Under the pieces are notes generated by a model that worked only from the letters and a program-made list of their open reading frames with translations, did no database searches and was not told the DNA's origin. A stretch of 64,000 nucleotides of DNA, taken from positions 1 through 64,000 of the forward strand of contig DVFL01000039.1 of assembly GCA_018713255.1 (NCBI GenBank), read 5' to 3'. A program made the translations under genes and the position numbers. Positions 50,955 through 60,878 of the stretch are shown in pieces. Within the stretch, counting starts at the first letter, position 1, and each line of letters opens with the position of its first letter. This DNA comes from Candidatus Cottocaccamicrobium excrementipullorum (GTDB lineage: Bacteria; Bacillota; Clostridia; Lachnospirales; Lachnospiraceae).

Positions 50955-50966
50955 GATCAGCCTTCT
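50945..50966 (+). terminator. Terminator overlapping the regulator stop codon
   Basis: AGAAGGCTGA (50945-50954) and TCAGCCTTCT (50957-50966) form a perfect ten-base stem with a two-base loop-like centre, then TCTTATCC. It faces the convergent dihydrouridine synthase gene. Confidence 0.7.
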
Positions 50967-50970
50967 TCTC

Positions 50971-51951
50971 TTATCCCCGGAAAGCAGATTCGGCAGAAAG
51001 CGTTTTTTCAGCAAAAAGCCGTTCTACCCATATCCGGTATTCTTCTATGCTCTGTGCTTTTCTGATCTTTTTGCCGTACTTTTCTCCATCAGCAAAAAGA
51101 AAAATCAGATAAGCCCAGAGCTCTTTCAATTTAAACAGCACATTCCGCTCTCCGGACATTGTCTCCAGATATCCCGTTAGGAGCTCCTGAAGAAACCCAT
51201 AAAGGACTTCTTTCCGCTGCTCTTCTCCCAGATCATGTTCTTTTTCCTTATCCTTGCGCTGCATCCCGGCGAGAAAAGGATTGGCGATTAATCCCCTTCC
51301 CATCATCACCGATTCCACCTGGCTGAATTGCCCGCTGAATCGGCTGATTTCTTGAGAAGTAAATAAGTCCCCATTATAGCAAACCGGATTTCGGCTTTCT
51401 TCAAGGGCCCAGGCAAACACATCCAGATGCGGCTTTCCTTTGTAAAATTCCCTGCGGACCCTGGGATGAATAATCAGCTGGCTTATGGGAAATTGATTAT
51501 AAATTTTCAGAAGATTAACAAATTCCTTTGGGTCTTCTTTTCCAATTCTGGTCTTAACAGAAATACGGATGTCCGTCTGCTGAAAAATATCATCCAGAAA
51601 TTCTAAAAGCTCCTGGGGATACGCCAGAAAGCCGCTTCCTTTCCCCTTTGCCGTCACGGTCCCGGAAGGACAGCCAAGATTAAAATTCACTTCCTCATAT
51701 CCCATTTCCTTAAGCTCTCTGGCCGCCCAGATAAAATCCTGGCTGCTGCGGGTCAGCAGCTGAGGCACAACCTTCATTCCCCGGTTATGTTCTGGATCAA
51801 TCTCCTTCATCTCACGGCTGGTAAAGCAGCGACTGGCTCCAGGAGAAAGAAAAGGGGTAAAATATTTATCTACCCCTCCGAAGAACCGGTGATGGGCTTT
51901 CCGGTAAATCCAGCCCGTAATCCCCTCCATCGGCGCAAAATAATACTCCAT
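50971..51951 (-). CDS. tRNA-dihydrouridine synthase
   Basis: 326 residues from the ATG at 51951 (GGAGGAG upstream). The FMN barrel starts MEYYFAPMEGITGWIYRKAH; the catalytic Cys94 is in NFNLGCPSGTVTAKGKGSG, and the FMN/substrate block ISVKTRIGKEDP and PVCYNGDLFTSQEI follow. The enzyme reduces specific uridines of the D loop with NADPH. The C-terminal helical domain (~250-326) is present. It forms a tight run with the two membrane genes upstream: 14 bases to the YitT-like gene. Confidence 0.9.
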   Translation of the reverse strand: MEYYFAPMEGITGWIYRKAHHRFFGGVDKYFTPFLSPGASRCFTSREMKEIDPEHNRGMKVVPQLLTRSSQDFIWAARELKEMGYEEVNFNLGCPSGTVTAKGKGSGFLAYPQELLEFLDDIFQQTDIRISVKTRIGKEDPKEFVNLLKIYNQFPISQLIIHPRVRREFYKGKPHLDVFAWALEESRNPVCYNGDLFTSQEISRFSGQFSQVESVMMGRGLIANPFLAGMQRKDKEKEHDLGEEQRKEVLYGFLQELLTGYLETMSGERNVLFKLKELWAYLIFLFADGEKYGKKIRKAQSIEEYRIWVERLFAEKTLSAESAFRG

Positions 51952-51965
51952 TCCCACTCCTCCTG

Positions 51966-52835
51966 TCAGCGATATTCTTTTTTCATGGAGAATCCTCTTC
52001 CTCTCACTTCTGTCACCCTGCTTACAATCAGAAAGCTCTCCGGGTCAATGTTGTGGATAATTCTCTCTACTGCCGGCAGTTCCCGGTTGGAAATAACGCT
52101 TAATAGCACCGGCATATTTTCACGGAGATATCCTCCTTCCGCTTCCAGAACTGTAACGCCTCTGTCCATCTGATGAAGAATCGCCTCTCTCACCTGATCT
52201 GGCCTGCGGCTGATCACCTTTACTTCTGTTTTCGTTGAACCCATAAGAATCAGGCGGTCCAGTACTACAGTGTAAACCAGAACCAGGAAAATCCCGTACA
52301 GAACCGTTTCCGCCTGCTGGAAAAATGCCTGCCCCAAAAGAATGCACAGATCAAACACGTAAAGGCTCACTGAAACCGGAATTTTAAAATACCGGTTAAG
52401 AACCAATGGCGGAATATCCATTCCTCCTGTGGACGCGCCTGCGCGAATTACAATTCCTAAAGCCAAACCGATCCCCAGGCCAGAAAATAAGGTGCATAAA
52501 AAAATATCCTCCGTCAGCACCAGATCGCCCAGCAGCTGGTTAAACATCTCCAGCGCCGCCGGATAAGCAAACGTACTGACAATAGTTGTCACCGCAAACT
52601 GCTTTCCCAAAAACAGGAACCCGGCTCCCAGCATCACAACATTAAATGCTAAAACGAAAAGGGAAATGGGAACTCCTGCCAGATGGTTTACAATCAATGC
52701 GATTCCTGTGGTTCCGCCGGTAATCAATCCCGCCGGCAGCAGAAACAACTTAACTGCCAAAGCATAGAGTACATTCCCCCCAATCACTAAACATAGACTA
52801 CAGAAAAAAGGCCATAGCCTTTTCCACCTGTTCAT
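51966..52835 (-). CDS. YitT family membrane protein (DUF161/DUF2179)
   Basis: 289 residues. About six membrane helices in the first 210 (LVIGGNVLYALAVKLFLLPA, GLITGGTTGIALIVNHLAGV), with the family GGxxG repeats, then a soluble DUF2179 domain (TEVKVISRRPDQVREAILHQ, TVLEAEGGYLRENMPVLLSV). The transported substrate and role are unknown. AAAGGAG precedes the ATG. It lies 30 bases from the DUF554 gene and 14 from the dihydrouridine synthase, in one leftward operon. Confidence 0.9.
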   Translation of the reverse strand: MNRWKRLWPFFCSLCLVIGGNVLYALAVKLFLLPAGLITGGTTGIALIVNHLAGVPISLFVLAFNVVMLGAGFLFLGKQFAVTTIVSTFAYPAALEMFNQLLGDLVLTEDIFLCTLFSGLGIGLALGIVIRAGASTGGMDIPPLVLNRYFKIPVSVSLYVFDLCILLGQAFFQQAETVLYGIFLVLVYTVVLDRLILMGSTKTEVKVISRRPDQVREAILHQMDRGVTVLEAEGGYLRENMPVLLSVISNRELPAVERIIHNIDPESFLIVSRVTEVRGRGFSMKKEYR

Positions 52836-52865
52836 TCCGTTTCACTCTCCTTTATTCTCTATCGT

Positions 52866-53585
52866 TTACAGGGGAAGAAGCGCCCATCCCACAGCCAGGA
52901 AAATCGCCGGCAGCAGATTGGCTACTTTAATCTTTTTTCCCCAGATCAAATTTACGCCAACACAGAAAATCAGCATAGAACCAGTCAAGGATAAATTATC
53001 CATGGCCTGCGCCGTCAGCAAAGGCCGCAGCAGTCCTGCGGCAAGCGTAATGACTCCCTGGAAAATTCCCACAGGCACAGCAGAAAAAATGCAGCCCTTT
53101 CCCATCGAAGCAGTCATCACCAGCACGATAATCATATCCAGCACCGCCTTGGCTGCAAGAATTGAATAGTCTCCTGAAATGCCGTCCTGAATGGAGCCTA
53201 CCACCGCCATGGCGCCGATGCACACCGTAAGAGAGGCAGTCACAAACCCATCCACAAACCTGGCATCTCCTTCATTTCTGGTTTCTTTTTTCAGCCATTC
53301 GCCGAACTTCTCCATTCGGCCCTCAATATTCATCCACTCTCCCAGGAGAGCTCCAAGAGCAAAGCAGCCGATCATCATCATTGTTCCTCTGCTTTCCAGC
53401 CCTTCTTCTCCCATCGTCAGCATTTTCTCCAGGCATCCGCCAATGCCCAGAAACAGCACGCAGATACCGTTTGCATTCATTAACGTATCCTGATACCCTT
53501 TGCCCAGCCGTTTTCCAAAGGCCAGTCCGCCTAATCCTCCGGCAAGAATTCCTGCTACATTAATTGCCGTTCCCAGTCCAGCCAT
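52866..53585 (-). CDS. DUF554 family membrane protein
   Basis: 239 residues, six or seven membrane helices. The DUF554 signature is MAGLGTAINVAGILAGGLGG, then LGKGYQDTLMNANGICVLFL and FVDGFVTASLTVCIGAMAVV GSIQDG region. Function unknown; possibly a small-molecule carrier. It is the first gene of the run with YitT-like and dihydrouridine synthase genes and is divergent from icd with 172 bases between. Confidence 0.9.
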   Translation of the reverse strand: MAGLGTAINVAGILAGGLGGLAFGKRLGKGYQDTLMNANGICVLFLGIGGCLEKMLTMGEEGLESRGTMMMIGCFALGALLGEWMNIEGRMEKFGEWLKKETRNEGDARFVDGFVTASLTVCIGAMAVVGSIQDGISGDYSILAAKAVLDMIIVLVMTASMGKGCIFSAVPVGIFQGVITLAAGLLRPLLTAQAMDNLSLTGSMLIFCVGVNLIWGKKIKVANLLPAIFLAVGWALLPL

Positions 53586-53692
53586 CCTTTTTTTCTTCCT
53601 CTCTCACAAGTTCTGCCTCCGCCATCGAGGCATCCAGACCGATTATACCAGAAGAATTCAGGAATGCAAGACGAAAAACTTGGGGAAGATGC

Positions 53693-53721
53693 TTGTTCCC
53701 TGGGATGATTCGTTGTATACT
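53693..53721 (+). promoter_or_regulatory. icd promoter
   Basis: TTGTTC (53693-53698), 17-base spacer, TATACT (53716-53721), 36 bases before the ATG. Confidence 0.65.
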
Positions 53722-53757
53722 ATATGATAAATATGCCAAAACAGGAGGACAATCAAC

Positions 53758-54954
53758 ATGGACAAGATTAAAATGACCACCCCCATCGTGGAGATGGACG
53801 GCGATGAGATGACTCGCATTCTCTGGAAAATGATCAAGGACAACCTGCTGCTTCCATACATCGACCTGAAAACAGAATATTATGATCTTGGCCTTGAGCA
53901 CCGCGATGCCACCAATGATCAGGTGACCATTGACGCTGCCAACGCCACGAAAAAATATAAGGTTGCCGTAAAATGCGCGACGATCACGCCAAATGCCGCA
54001 AGAGTTGAGGAATATCATTTAAAAGAAATGTGGAAAAGCCCCAACGGAACCATCCGCGCAATCCTGGACGGAACAGTATTCCGGGCGCCGATTGTAGTCA
54101 AAGGGATCGAACCTTGTGTAAAGAACTGGAAGAAGCCCATTACCATTGCAAGACATGCATACGGCGATGTTTACAAAGCTGCAGAAATGAAGATCCCAGG
54201 GCCAGGAAAGGCTGAACTGGTTTATACCGCAGAAGACGGAACTGAAACCAGAGAAACGATCCATGATTTCACCTGCCCCGGCATTATTCAAGGCATGCAC
54301 AACATTACGCCTTCCATTGAAAGTTTTGCCCGCAGCTGCTTTAACTACGCTTTAGGCACCAAGCAGGAGCTGTGGTTCGCCACCAAGGATACGATCTCCA
54401 AAAAATACGACCATACGTTCAAGGATATTTTCCAGGAAATTTTTGATCAGGAGTATGCAGATAAATTTAAAGAAGCAGGAATCACCTATTTCTATACCTT
54501 AATCGATGATGCGGTAGCCCGGGTTATGAAGTCCGAAGGCGGCTACATCTGGGCCTGCAAAAATTATGACGGCGATGTAATGAGCGATATGATTTCCTCC
54601 GCTTTTGGTTCTCTGGCTATGATGACCTCAGTGCTAGTATCTCCTGACGGCAATTTCGAGTATGAAGCTGCCCACGGCACCGTACAGCGCCATTATTATA
54701 AGCACTTAAAAGGCGAGGAAACCTCTACCAACTCGGTAGCCACGATCTTTGCCTGGACCGGAGCTTTGAGAAAAAGAGGCGAGCTTGACGGAAATAAAGA
54801 GCTTTCTGCCTTTGCCGACCGTCTGGAAAAAGCTACCATCGATACCATTGAAAGCGGAGAGATGACAAAAGATCTGGCTCTGATCACCACCATTGAACAT
54901 CCCACCGTATTAAACAGCGAAGACTTTATTAAGGCAATCGCAAAACGCCTGTAA
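53758..54954 (+). CDS. icd: NADP-type isocitrate dehydrogenase
   Basis: 398 residues, a eukaryote-like (type II) homodimer form. [40 protein letters not shown] (substrate Ser/Asn/Arg), and [20 protein letters not shown] then [20 protein letters not shown] (cofactor loop with Arg/His typical of NADP). It converts isocitrate to 2-oxoglutarate for glutamate synthesis. No citrate synthase or aconitase is adjacent. AGGAGG precedes the ATG, and a short stem with a T run follows the stop. Confidence 0.95.
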   Translation: MDKIKMTTPIVEMDGDEMTRILWKMIKDNLLLPYIDLKTEYYDLGLEHRDATNDQVTIDAANATKKYKVAVKCATITPNAARVEEYHLKEMWKSPNGTIRAILDGTVFRAPIVVKGIEPCVKNWKKPITIARHAYGDVYKAAEMKIPGPGKAELVYTAEDGTETRETIHDFTCPGIIQGMHNITPSIESFARSCFNYALGTKQELWFATKDTISKKYDHTFKDIFQEIFDQEYADKFKEAGITYFYTLIDDAVARVMKSEGGYIWACKNYDGDVMSDMISSAFGSLAMMTSVLVSPDGNFEYEAAHGTVQRHYYKHLKGEETSTNSVATIFAWTGALRKRGELDGNKELSAFADRLEKATIDTIESGEMTKDLALITTIEHPTVLNSEDFIKAIAKRL

Positions 54955-54968
54955 TGGCAAAGGGGATG

Positions 54969-54987
54969 TCGGTTAATACCGATTTTT
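54969..54987 (+). terminator. icd terminator
   Basis: TCGGT (54969-54973), loop TAAT, ACCGA (54978-54982), then TTTTT. Confidence 0.7.
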
Positions 54988-55002
54988 AACCCTTGATATG
55001 AG

Positions 55003-55071
55003 AGGAAGAGGCAATCCCAGAGAATTCTTGCTTTTTCAAAGCCTGAATTCTCTATAGGATTGCCTCTTCCT
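55003..55071. terminator. Long imperfect hairpin between icd and the cell-wall gene
   Basis: AGGAAGAGGCAATCC (55003-55017) pairs perfectly with GGATTGCCTCTTCCT (55057-55071), and inner AGAGAATTC pairs with GAATTCTCT. Much longer than an ordinary terminator; 94 bases separate it from the stop at 55165. Confidence 0.6.
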
Positions 55072-55164
55072 TAAACCAGATTTCCTTATTCAGCCCCGTG
55101 TCTCCTCCGTCCACTCCCAGGATCTTGACTGAGGAATCTTTCATCCGGCTCAATCTCCAAGTCT

Positions 55165-56193
55165 TCAAGGAGCTCTCCATTGACTGCCTGGCAGTAATAT
55201 TGCGCTCTGCAAGGTAGTCACTCTGCTGAACGTCTGCTCCACATTCTCCTCGCACCAGCGCCCTCTCTCATTGACCTGGTATCCGTCAGGAGTGGTAAGG
55301 CTTACCGCCATAGCCCCCATGGGGCCTCCTTCATCCGGTTTGAAATAATAGCAGTATTCCTGGCCGGAATCATCGGGAATCCACTGCCATCCGGTTAGCA
55401 TTTGTCCCTGGCTTCCATCTGATCTGGGATTCAGATAATAGACATACCCATCTTCCGCCTGATACCATCCGGTCCGCATATTTCCCTGGGCATCAAAGCT
55501 GAACCAGCCAGCTTCTCCGGCCCCGCCATTAGCATAGGGGTTATAAAGATAGCCCCATCTATTGCGGTATGCGGCTCCTCCGGAAGAAAAGGTCCACATG
55601 CCGTTTTCCGTCAGAGTCCAGGTTCCATGTACCGCTGAGTCGGAACCGGCCCATTCTATATTTTTGGAGTCCTCGTCTGAGCTGCCTCCGGAACTTCGGA
55701 CGATCACCCTGCACACCGCTTCTTTTCCTCCGGCCCGCACACGAATCAAGGTTGTTCCTTTGCTGATCCCGATCACATTTCCCTCATCATCCACCGAAGC
55801 GATTCCGGAATTATCAGAGGAAAATACGGGGATTACTTCTGAAACATCAGGGCCTTCCACGGAAACCTTTAATATTCCCTTTTCGCCGTGCTTCAGAATC
55901 ATAACTTCCGGTGACAGAGAAATGCTGTCCACCTGGTTTTTCTCAACCAGCAGCACCTGACAGGAAGCCGTCTTTGTGGGGTCCTCTGCGGAGCTTACCT
56001 TGACGGTGATGCTGCCGCTCTTTACAGGGGTAAAAAGCAGGACTTCCTTCCCATTTTCCGTCATTCTCAGGCCATCGGTTTCCTCGTCCAGAGCCGAAAG
56101 GTCCACCGCGGAAAGGTCTCCGGAGAATTCCCACTTTAACATCCCATCTTCATCCTCCATCGGCCCGTCGTCCCAGGAAAGTCTATTTCCCAA
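55165..56193 (-). pseudogene. Ig-like/cell-wall-binding-repeat protein, probably N-terminally truncated
   Basis: 342 residues in frame, from a TTG with AAGGGG four bases upstream. Residues ~20-170 are two bacterial Ig-like (Big_2) stretches (SISLSPEVMILKHGEKGILK, ASVDDEGNVIGISKGTTLIR). Residues ~230-310 are choline/cell-wall-binding-type repeats (GWFSFDAQGNMRTGWYQAED, YVYYLNPRSDGSQGQMLTGW). Both modules belong outside the cell, but there is no signal peptide or membrane anchor. The gene follows the GGDEF gene stop by twelve bases. Inference: a remnant of a longer surface-protein gene. In the frame reading past the stop, coherent codons continue to about 55075, which also hints at a frameshift near the 3' end. 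Confidence 0.6.
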
Positions 56194-56204
56194 TAGCCCC
56201 TTTT

Positions 56205-57119
56205 TTATCCTTCTGAAGACTGCTTGTCCAAATACATATTTCTGTCTGCTTCTTCATACATCTGGCGGACAGCTGAATCTGATCCATCAAATTCATCCCG
56301 ATAGGAAATTCCAAAATTTACTGTAGCATAAAATCCTTTTTCCCTGTCGTAAACCAGTTCATGCTTGAATTCATCGCGAATATCCTCAATAATTCGGGCG
56401 GCAGCGTCCCGGTTGCAGTTATTCAGCACAATCAGGAATTCATCGCCTCCCATACGGATAATGGCGTCATCAGAACGAACCGTCCTTTTCATCAGGCGCA
56501 CCGCCTGGGCCAGTACATAATCTCCCACTGCATGACCATAGGTATCATTAATCCGTTTAAAATGTTTTAAATCTGCAGCGATAAACACCATCTCCTGAGG
56601 ATTTCCATCGCCGATATAAAACAGGCGTTCATCGAAATATCTCCGATTATAAGCTTTCGTCAGAGAATCTTCATAAAGTTCATGCTCGCAGGCAATGATA
56701 TTCTCGATGAGAGGTCCTCCTTTCAGAATCGCCGATGAAAACCGCCCGTAATTTTCCACTGCCAGTTCTAGTACCCACAGATGAACTTTCTGCTCTATGC
56801 TGTCTTGAACTTTAATGGGGGCAGAAATGACATAAAAAAGCTTGCGGTCCATCATTTCAAATTTGGATACCCGTTTCCCCTGCTCAATCGCCTGAAGACT
56901 GGTGCAGTCCGCGCACTGCCTGTTCTTTTTCCAGAATTCATAACATTTCTCTTCGCAGTTTACTCTCTGATCCTCCAGGCAAACCGCCCTGCAGTTTACT
57001 GGATCTACCAGGCGAACGCTGTCAAAAAAAGGAGAAAACAATTCTACAATCTGTTTAATTTCCATCAGACTGTAAATTTTATCCTTACCCCTTCTTCCAG
57101 TTCCATTGTATTGATCCAT
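56205..57119 (-). CDS. Diguanylate cyclase with Cys-rich sensor region
   Basis: 304 residues from the ATG at 57119 (GGGGG site upstream). The N-terminal ~125 residues resemble a PAS domain with six cysteines (Cys43, 47, 55, 59, 69, 72) in VNCRAVCLEDQRVNCEEKCY and NRQCADC, a pattern I associate with a clostridial PAS/GGDEF group. The GGDEF active site is at 224-228 (RMGGDEFLIVL), and the I-site RSDD sits five residues upstream, so feedback inhibition is expected. It makes cyclic-di-GMP in the cytoplasm. The Cys group could bind Zn, an Fe-S cluster or sense redox state (inference). Confidence 0.88.
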   Translation of the reverse strand: MDQYNGTGRRGKDKIYSLMEIKQIVELFSPFFDSVRLVDPVNCRAVCLEDQRVNCEEKCYEFWKKNRQCADCTSLQAIEQGKRVSKFEMMDRKLFYVISAPIKVQDSIEQKVHLWVLELAVENYGRFSSAILKGGPLIENIIACEHELYEDSLTKAYNRRYFDERLFYIGDGNPQEMVFIAADLKHFKRINDTYGHAVGDYVLAQAVRLMKRTVRSDDAIIRMGGDEFLIVLNNCNRDAAARIIEDIRDEFKHELVYDREKGFYATVNFGISYRDEFDGSDSAVRQMYEEADRNMYLDKQSSEG

Positions 57120-57214
57120 GCTTTTCCCCCGCAATATTTCTGTGTTTCCGTCTCATTGTACCAAATCCTGTTCTTCATTACAAGATTGGGGTGATAAATC
57201 CCAGGAATTTCTTT

Positions 57215-58849
57215 TTATTCAGACGTTTTCCGATAAATCAATGCTTCGTAGGGGCGCAAGCAGGATTCTGTGTTCTTCTCTGGATAATTCTGGATCAATA
57301 TTTCGGCTTCCTGCCATTCTTCAGGGAGGGAAAAGGGCGCCGGGCGGGAAGTAAAATTGGCGCATACCAGCAGTTTTTCCTTCTCGCATTCTCGCACATA
57401 GGCAAAAATCTGCTGATCTTGTTCAAGAAGAAGGCGGAATCTTCCCTCCACAAAAACAGGATAAGATTTCCGCAGGGAAATAAGCCTCTGGTAACATGCA
57501 AATACTGAATCTGGATGATGAACCTGGGCTGCCGCATTAATCTGAAGGTAATTCGGGTTAACCGCCATCCACGGATCGCCCTGAGTAAATCCCGCATTTT
57601 TGCTGTCATCCCACTGCATCGGCGTTCTGGCATTGTCTCTTCCAGTAGAATAAATAGAATCCATCACCGCATGTTCCGAATATCCGGCAGCCATTCGTTC
57701 TTTGTACATATTCAAGCTCTCAATATCCCGGTACCAGGTAATATCCGGGAAGTGAACATTGGTCATGCCAAGCTCCTCCCCCTGATAAACGAAGGGCGTT
57801 CCCTGCATTCCGTGAAGCGCGATTGCCAGCATCTTAGCGGAAACCTCTCTGTACTTCCCCTCATCTCCCCATCGGGAAACGATTCTAGGAAGATCATGAT
57901 TGTCCCAAAACAAACTGTTCCAGCCGCAGCCGTAAAGCTCTTCCTGCCATTTCGCCAAAATCCTTTTCAGCCGGACAAAAGGCAGGGGAATCCGATCCCA
58001 CTTCTCTTTTCCAGGTTCCTGCTCCAGCATCATATGCTCAAACTGAAACACCATGGAAAACTCCGAGCCGTCCGGATTGCTGTAAAGCTTGGCTTTTTCC
58101 GGATCTGCTCCCCAAGCCTCTCCTACTGTCAGCAGGTCTCCCTTCTGGAAGGTTTCCCGGCTCAGCTCACGGATAAATTCATGAAGCCTTGGACCATTTC
58201 CTGTAATTTTTAAATCCGGCTCCTTGGCGATCTGATCAATTACGTCCAGGCGGAAACCGCCCACGCCTCTGTCCATCCACCAGAGAATCATATCGTAAAT
58301 TTCCCGGCGTACTTTTGGATTTTCCCAGTTTAGATCCGGCTGTTTGACAGAAAACTGGTGGAAATAATACTGTTCCACCTCTGGAACCCATTCCCAGGCG
58401 GAACCTCCAAAAGCTGCTTTCATATCGTTTGGGGGCGTCCCCGGAATACCGTCCCGCCACACATAATAGTCGTGATACGGATTCTCCCGGCTCTTTTTTG
58501 CCTCCTGAAACCAAGGGTGTTCATCTGAGGAATGGTTCAGTACCAGATCCAGAATAATGCGGATTCCTCGTTTTTTCGCCTCCGCAATCAGTTCATCCAT
58601 ATCCTTCAGCGTTCCAAACATGGGATCAATATCCCGATAATTGGAAATATCGTAGCCGTTGTCGTCCTGCGGCGAGGTAAATACAGGAGACAGCCATAAG
58701 GCATCCACTCCAAGCTCTTTTAAATAATCTAATTTTTCTATCACACCCTGGAGATCTCCGATGCCGTCTCCGTTGCTGTCCTTAAAGCTTCTGGGATAAA
58801 TCTGATAAACTACAGCAGATTTCCACCAGCGTATTTTCTTCTGCTCCAT
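57215..58849 (-). CDS. GH13 alpha-glucosidase (oligo-1,6-glucosidase type)
   Basis: 544 residues from the ATG at 58849 (GGGGGAG upstream); the open frame to 58870 adds seven residues without support. The TIM barrel reads WWKSAVVYQIYPRSFKDSNG and DGIGDLQGVIEKLDYLKELG. The catalytic triad is Asp in GGFRLDVIDQ, Glu in TVGEAWG and Asp in FWDNHDLPRIVSRWG. The GDLQGVIEKL region and insertion near QDDNGYD are those of exo-alpha-1,6- and 1,4-glucosidases. It splits short maltooligosaccharides or isomaltose in the cytoplasm. No transporter or regulator is adjacent. Confidence 0.93.
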   Translation of the reverse strand: MEQKKIRWWKSAVVYQIYPRSFKDSNGDGIGDLQGVIEKLDYLKELGVDALWLSPVFTSPQDDNGYDISNYRDIDPMFGTLKDMDELIAEAKKRGIRIILDLVLNHSSDEHPWFQEAKKSRENPYHDYYVWRDGIPGTPPNDMKAAFGGSAWEWVPEVEQYYFHQFSVKQPDLNWENPKVRREIYDMILWWMDRGVGGFRLDVIDQIAKEPDLKITGNGPRLHEFIRELSRETFQKGDLLTVGEAWGADPEKAKLYSNPDGSEFSMVFQFEHMMLEQEPGKEKWDRIPLPFVRLKRILAKWQEELYGCGWNSLFWDNHDLPRIVSRWGDEGKYREVSAKMLAIALHGMQGTPFVYQGEELGMTNVHFPDITWYRDIESLNMYKERMAAGYSEHAVMDSIYSTGRDNARTPMQWDDSKNAGFTQGDPWMAVNPNYLQINAAAQVHHPDSVFACYQRLISLRKSYPVFVEGRFRLLLEQDQQIFAYVRECEKEKLLVCANFTSRPAPFSLPEEWQEAEILIQNYPEKNTESCLRPYEALIYRKTSE

Positions 58850-58921
58850 CTTTTCTGCTCCCCCTGTCATTGTATTTTGCTATAGTTTACCATGATTTCA
58901 TCCTCTCTGCAATCCAGATGT

Positions 58922-60826
58922 TTATCCAGCGATGGCATTTCCCGTATAAAGCTGGTAATACTTTCCTTTCTCCTCAATCAGCTGATCATGGGTTCCCCGC
59001 TCAATAATCCGTCCATGCTCCAGAACCATAATGCAGTCGGAATTCTGCACCGTCGAAAGCCGGTGGGCAATTACAAAGGTAGTCCGCCCTTTCATCAGAC
59101 GGTCCATTCCCTGCTGTACCAGCATTTCCGTCCGGGTATCAATCGAGGAGGTGGCCTCATCCAGAATCAGCACCGGCGGATCAGCCACTGCCGCCCGGGC
59201 AATCGCCAAAAGCTGTCTCTGCCCCTGACTTAAGTTGGATCCGTCTCCGGTCAGCATGGTATTATACCCTTCCGGAAGATGCTTAATAAAACCGTGGGCA
59301 TTGGCCAGCTTAGCGGCAGCAATGCATTCTTCATCTGTAGCATCCAAACGGCCATAACGAATGTTTTCCATTACTGTGCCGGTAAAAAGGTGGGTGTCCT
59401 GAAGCACCATTCCCAGAGACCGGCGCAGGTCTGCTTTTTTAATTTTATTAATGTTGATGCCGTCATAACGAATTTTTCCGTCCTGAATATCATAGAACCG
59501 GTTGATCAAGTTGGTAATGGTGGTCTTTCCCGCTCCAGTGCTTCCTACAAAAGCGATCTTCTGCCCTGGAGTGGCGTACATCTTAATATGATGAAGAACA
59601 ATTTTCTCCGGCGTATAACCGAAATCCACATCATCAAAGGTCACGTCACCTTCCAGCTTTGTATACGTAATGGTGCCGTCCGCCTGATGAGGATGCTTCC
59701 AGGCCCAAACCCCGGTTCTTTCTGCTGTCTCCGTCAGAGAACCATCTGGGAGCACCTTCGCATTTACCAGCTCCACATATCCATTGTCCGTTTCCGGCTT
59801 TTCATCCATCAGACGGAAAATACGCTCTGCTCCAGCCATTGCCATCACAATGCTGTTCATCTGCTGGCTGATCTGGGTAACCGGCTGGGTAAAGCTTTTG
59901 CTCAGCATTAAAAACGATACCAAAGTTCCCAGAGTCAGGCCAAAGTTTCCGCTTAAGGAGAGCACAGCGCCGATCGCCGCGCAAAGCACGTAGCTGATAT
60001 TGCCGATGTTTGCATTAACCGGCATCATAATATTCGCAAACTTATTTGCATTGTAGGCCCACACCCTTAGATCTTCATTCAGTTTTTTAAACTGCTCCAG
60101 GCTTTTTTCTTCATGGCAGAAAACTTTAACCACCTTCTGCCCTTCCATCATTTCTTCGATATATCCGTTTACCGTTCCCAAGGATTTCTGCTGCCGGGAA
60201 AAGTACGCTCCCGATTTTCCGCCGATTTTCGATGCGGCAAAAGCCATCACCGCCACCATGATCAGTGAAATCACCGTCAAAGGAACGCTCAAAATGAACA
60301 TGCTCACCACGGTAGTGGCCATAGTAATCACAGAATTGATCACCTGCGGAATGCTCTGGCTCATCAGCTGCCTTAAGGTATCCACATCATTAGTATAAAC
60401 AGACATAATATCGCCGTGGGCATGAGTATCAAAATATTTAATGGGAAGGGATTCCATGTGGGAAAACAGCTGATCCCTCAGTTTTTTCATAGTTCCCTGG
60501 CTTACGTTTACCATGATTCGGTTATAGCCGTAGGCACAAATCATGCCGGCCAAATAAATCAGCGCCAGTTTTCCAAGAGCATGGGCCAAAGGGCCAAAAT
60601 CCGGCTGTGCGGTCTGCGTTAAGGGAAGAATATAATCGTCAATCAGATTCTGCATGAACAAAGTTCCCCTTCTGGTGGCCAGCGCCATTCCGAAAATGCA
60701 GGCTACCACCACCGCAAAAGACCATTTATAGCTGCCGATCATGTAGCTCAGAACTCTCCCCAGAGTTTTTCCCATTTCCCTGGTGCTCATTCGTTTTCTT
60801 TTATTCGTTCCGTCCTGTCTTTCCAT
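58922..60826 (-). CDS. ABC exporter half-transporter (canonical ATP site)
   Basis: 634 residues. Six membrane helices in the first ~320, then a ~50-residue spacer and the nucleotide-binding domain: Walker A GSTGAGKTT, signature NLSQGQRQ, Walker B PVLILDEATSSID with the catalytic Glu, His-switch IAHRLSTVQNSDC. With the gene at 60968 it makes a heterodimeric exporter; the substrate (drug, lipid or peptide) is unknown. The ribosome site is weak. The MarR-controlled operon order is marR, first half, second half. Confidence 0.9.
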   Translation of the reverse strand: MERQDGTNKRKRMSTREMGKTLGRVLSYMIGSYKWSFAVVVACIFGMALATRRGTLFMQNLIDDYILPLTQTAQPDFGPLAHALGKLALIYLAGMICAYGYNRIMVNVSQGTMKKLRDQLFSHMESLPIKYFDTHAHGDIMSVYTNDVDTLRQLMSQSIPQVINSVITMATTVVSMFILSVPLTVISLIMVAVMAFAASKIGGKSGAYFSRQQKSLGTVNGYIEEMMEGQKVVKVFCHEEKSLEQFKKLNEDLRVWAYNANKFANIMMPVNANIGNISYVLCAAIGAVLSLSGNFGLTLGTLVSFLMLSKSFTQPVTQISQQMNSIVMAMAGAERIFRLMDEKPETDNGYVELVNAKVLPDGSLTETAERTGVWAWKHPHQADGTITYTKLEGDVTFDDVDFGYTPEKIVLHHIKMYATPGQKIAFVGSTGAGKTTITNLINRFYDIQDGKIRYDGININKIKKADLRRSLGMVLQDTHLFTGTVMENIRYGRLDATDEECIAAAKLANAHGFIKHLPEGYNTMLTGDGSNLSQGQRQLLAIARAAVADPPVLILDEATSSIDTRTEMLVQQGMDRLMKGRTTFVIAHRLSTVQNSDCIMVLEHGRIIERGTHDQLIEEKGKYYQLYTGNAIAG

Positions 60827-60878
60827 TGTTATTCTACACCGTCCTTTACTGTGAAAGTTTGCCGCCGATTAGACGGCC

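Noticed and set aside
55052-55255. 67-codon minus-strand frame at the 3' end of the cell-wall gene
   Set aside because: No ribosome site or start context, and it overlaps the fragment in another frame; kept only as a hint of frame disturbance.
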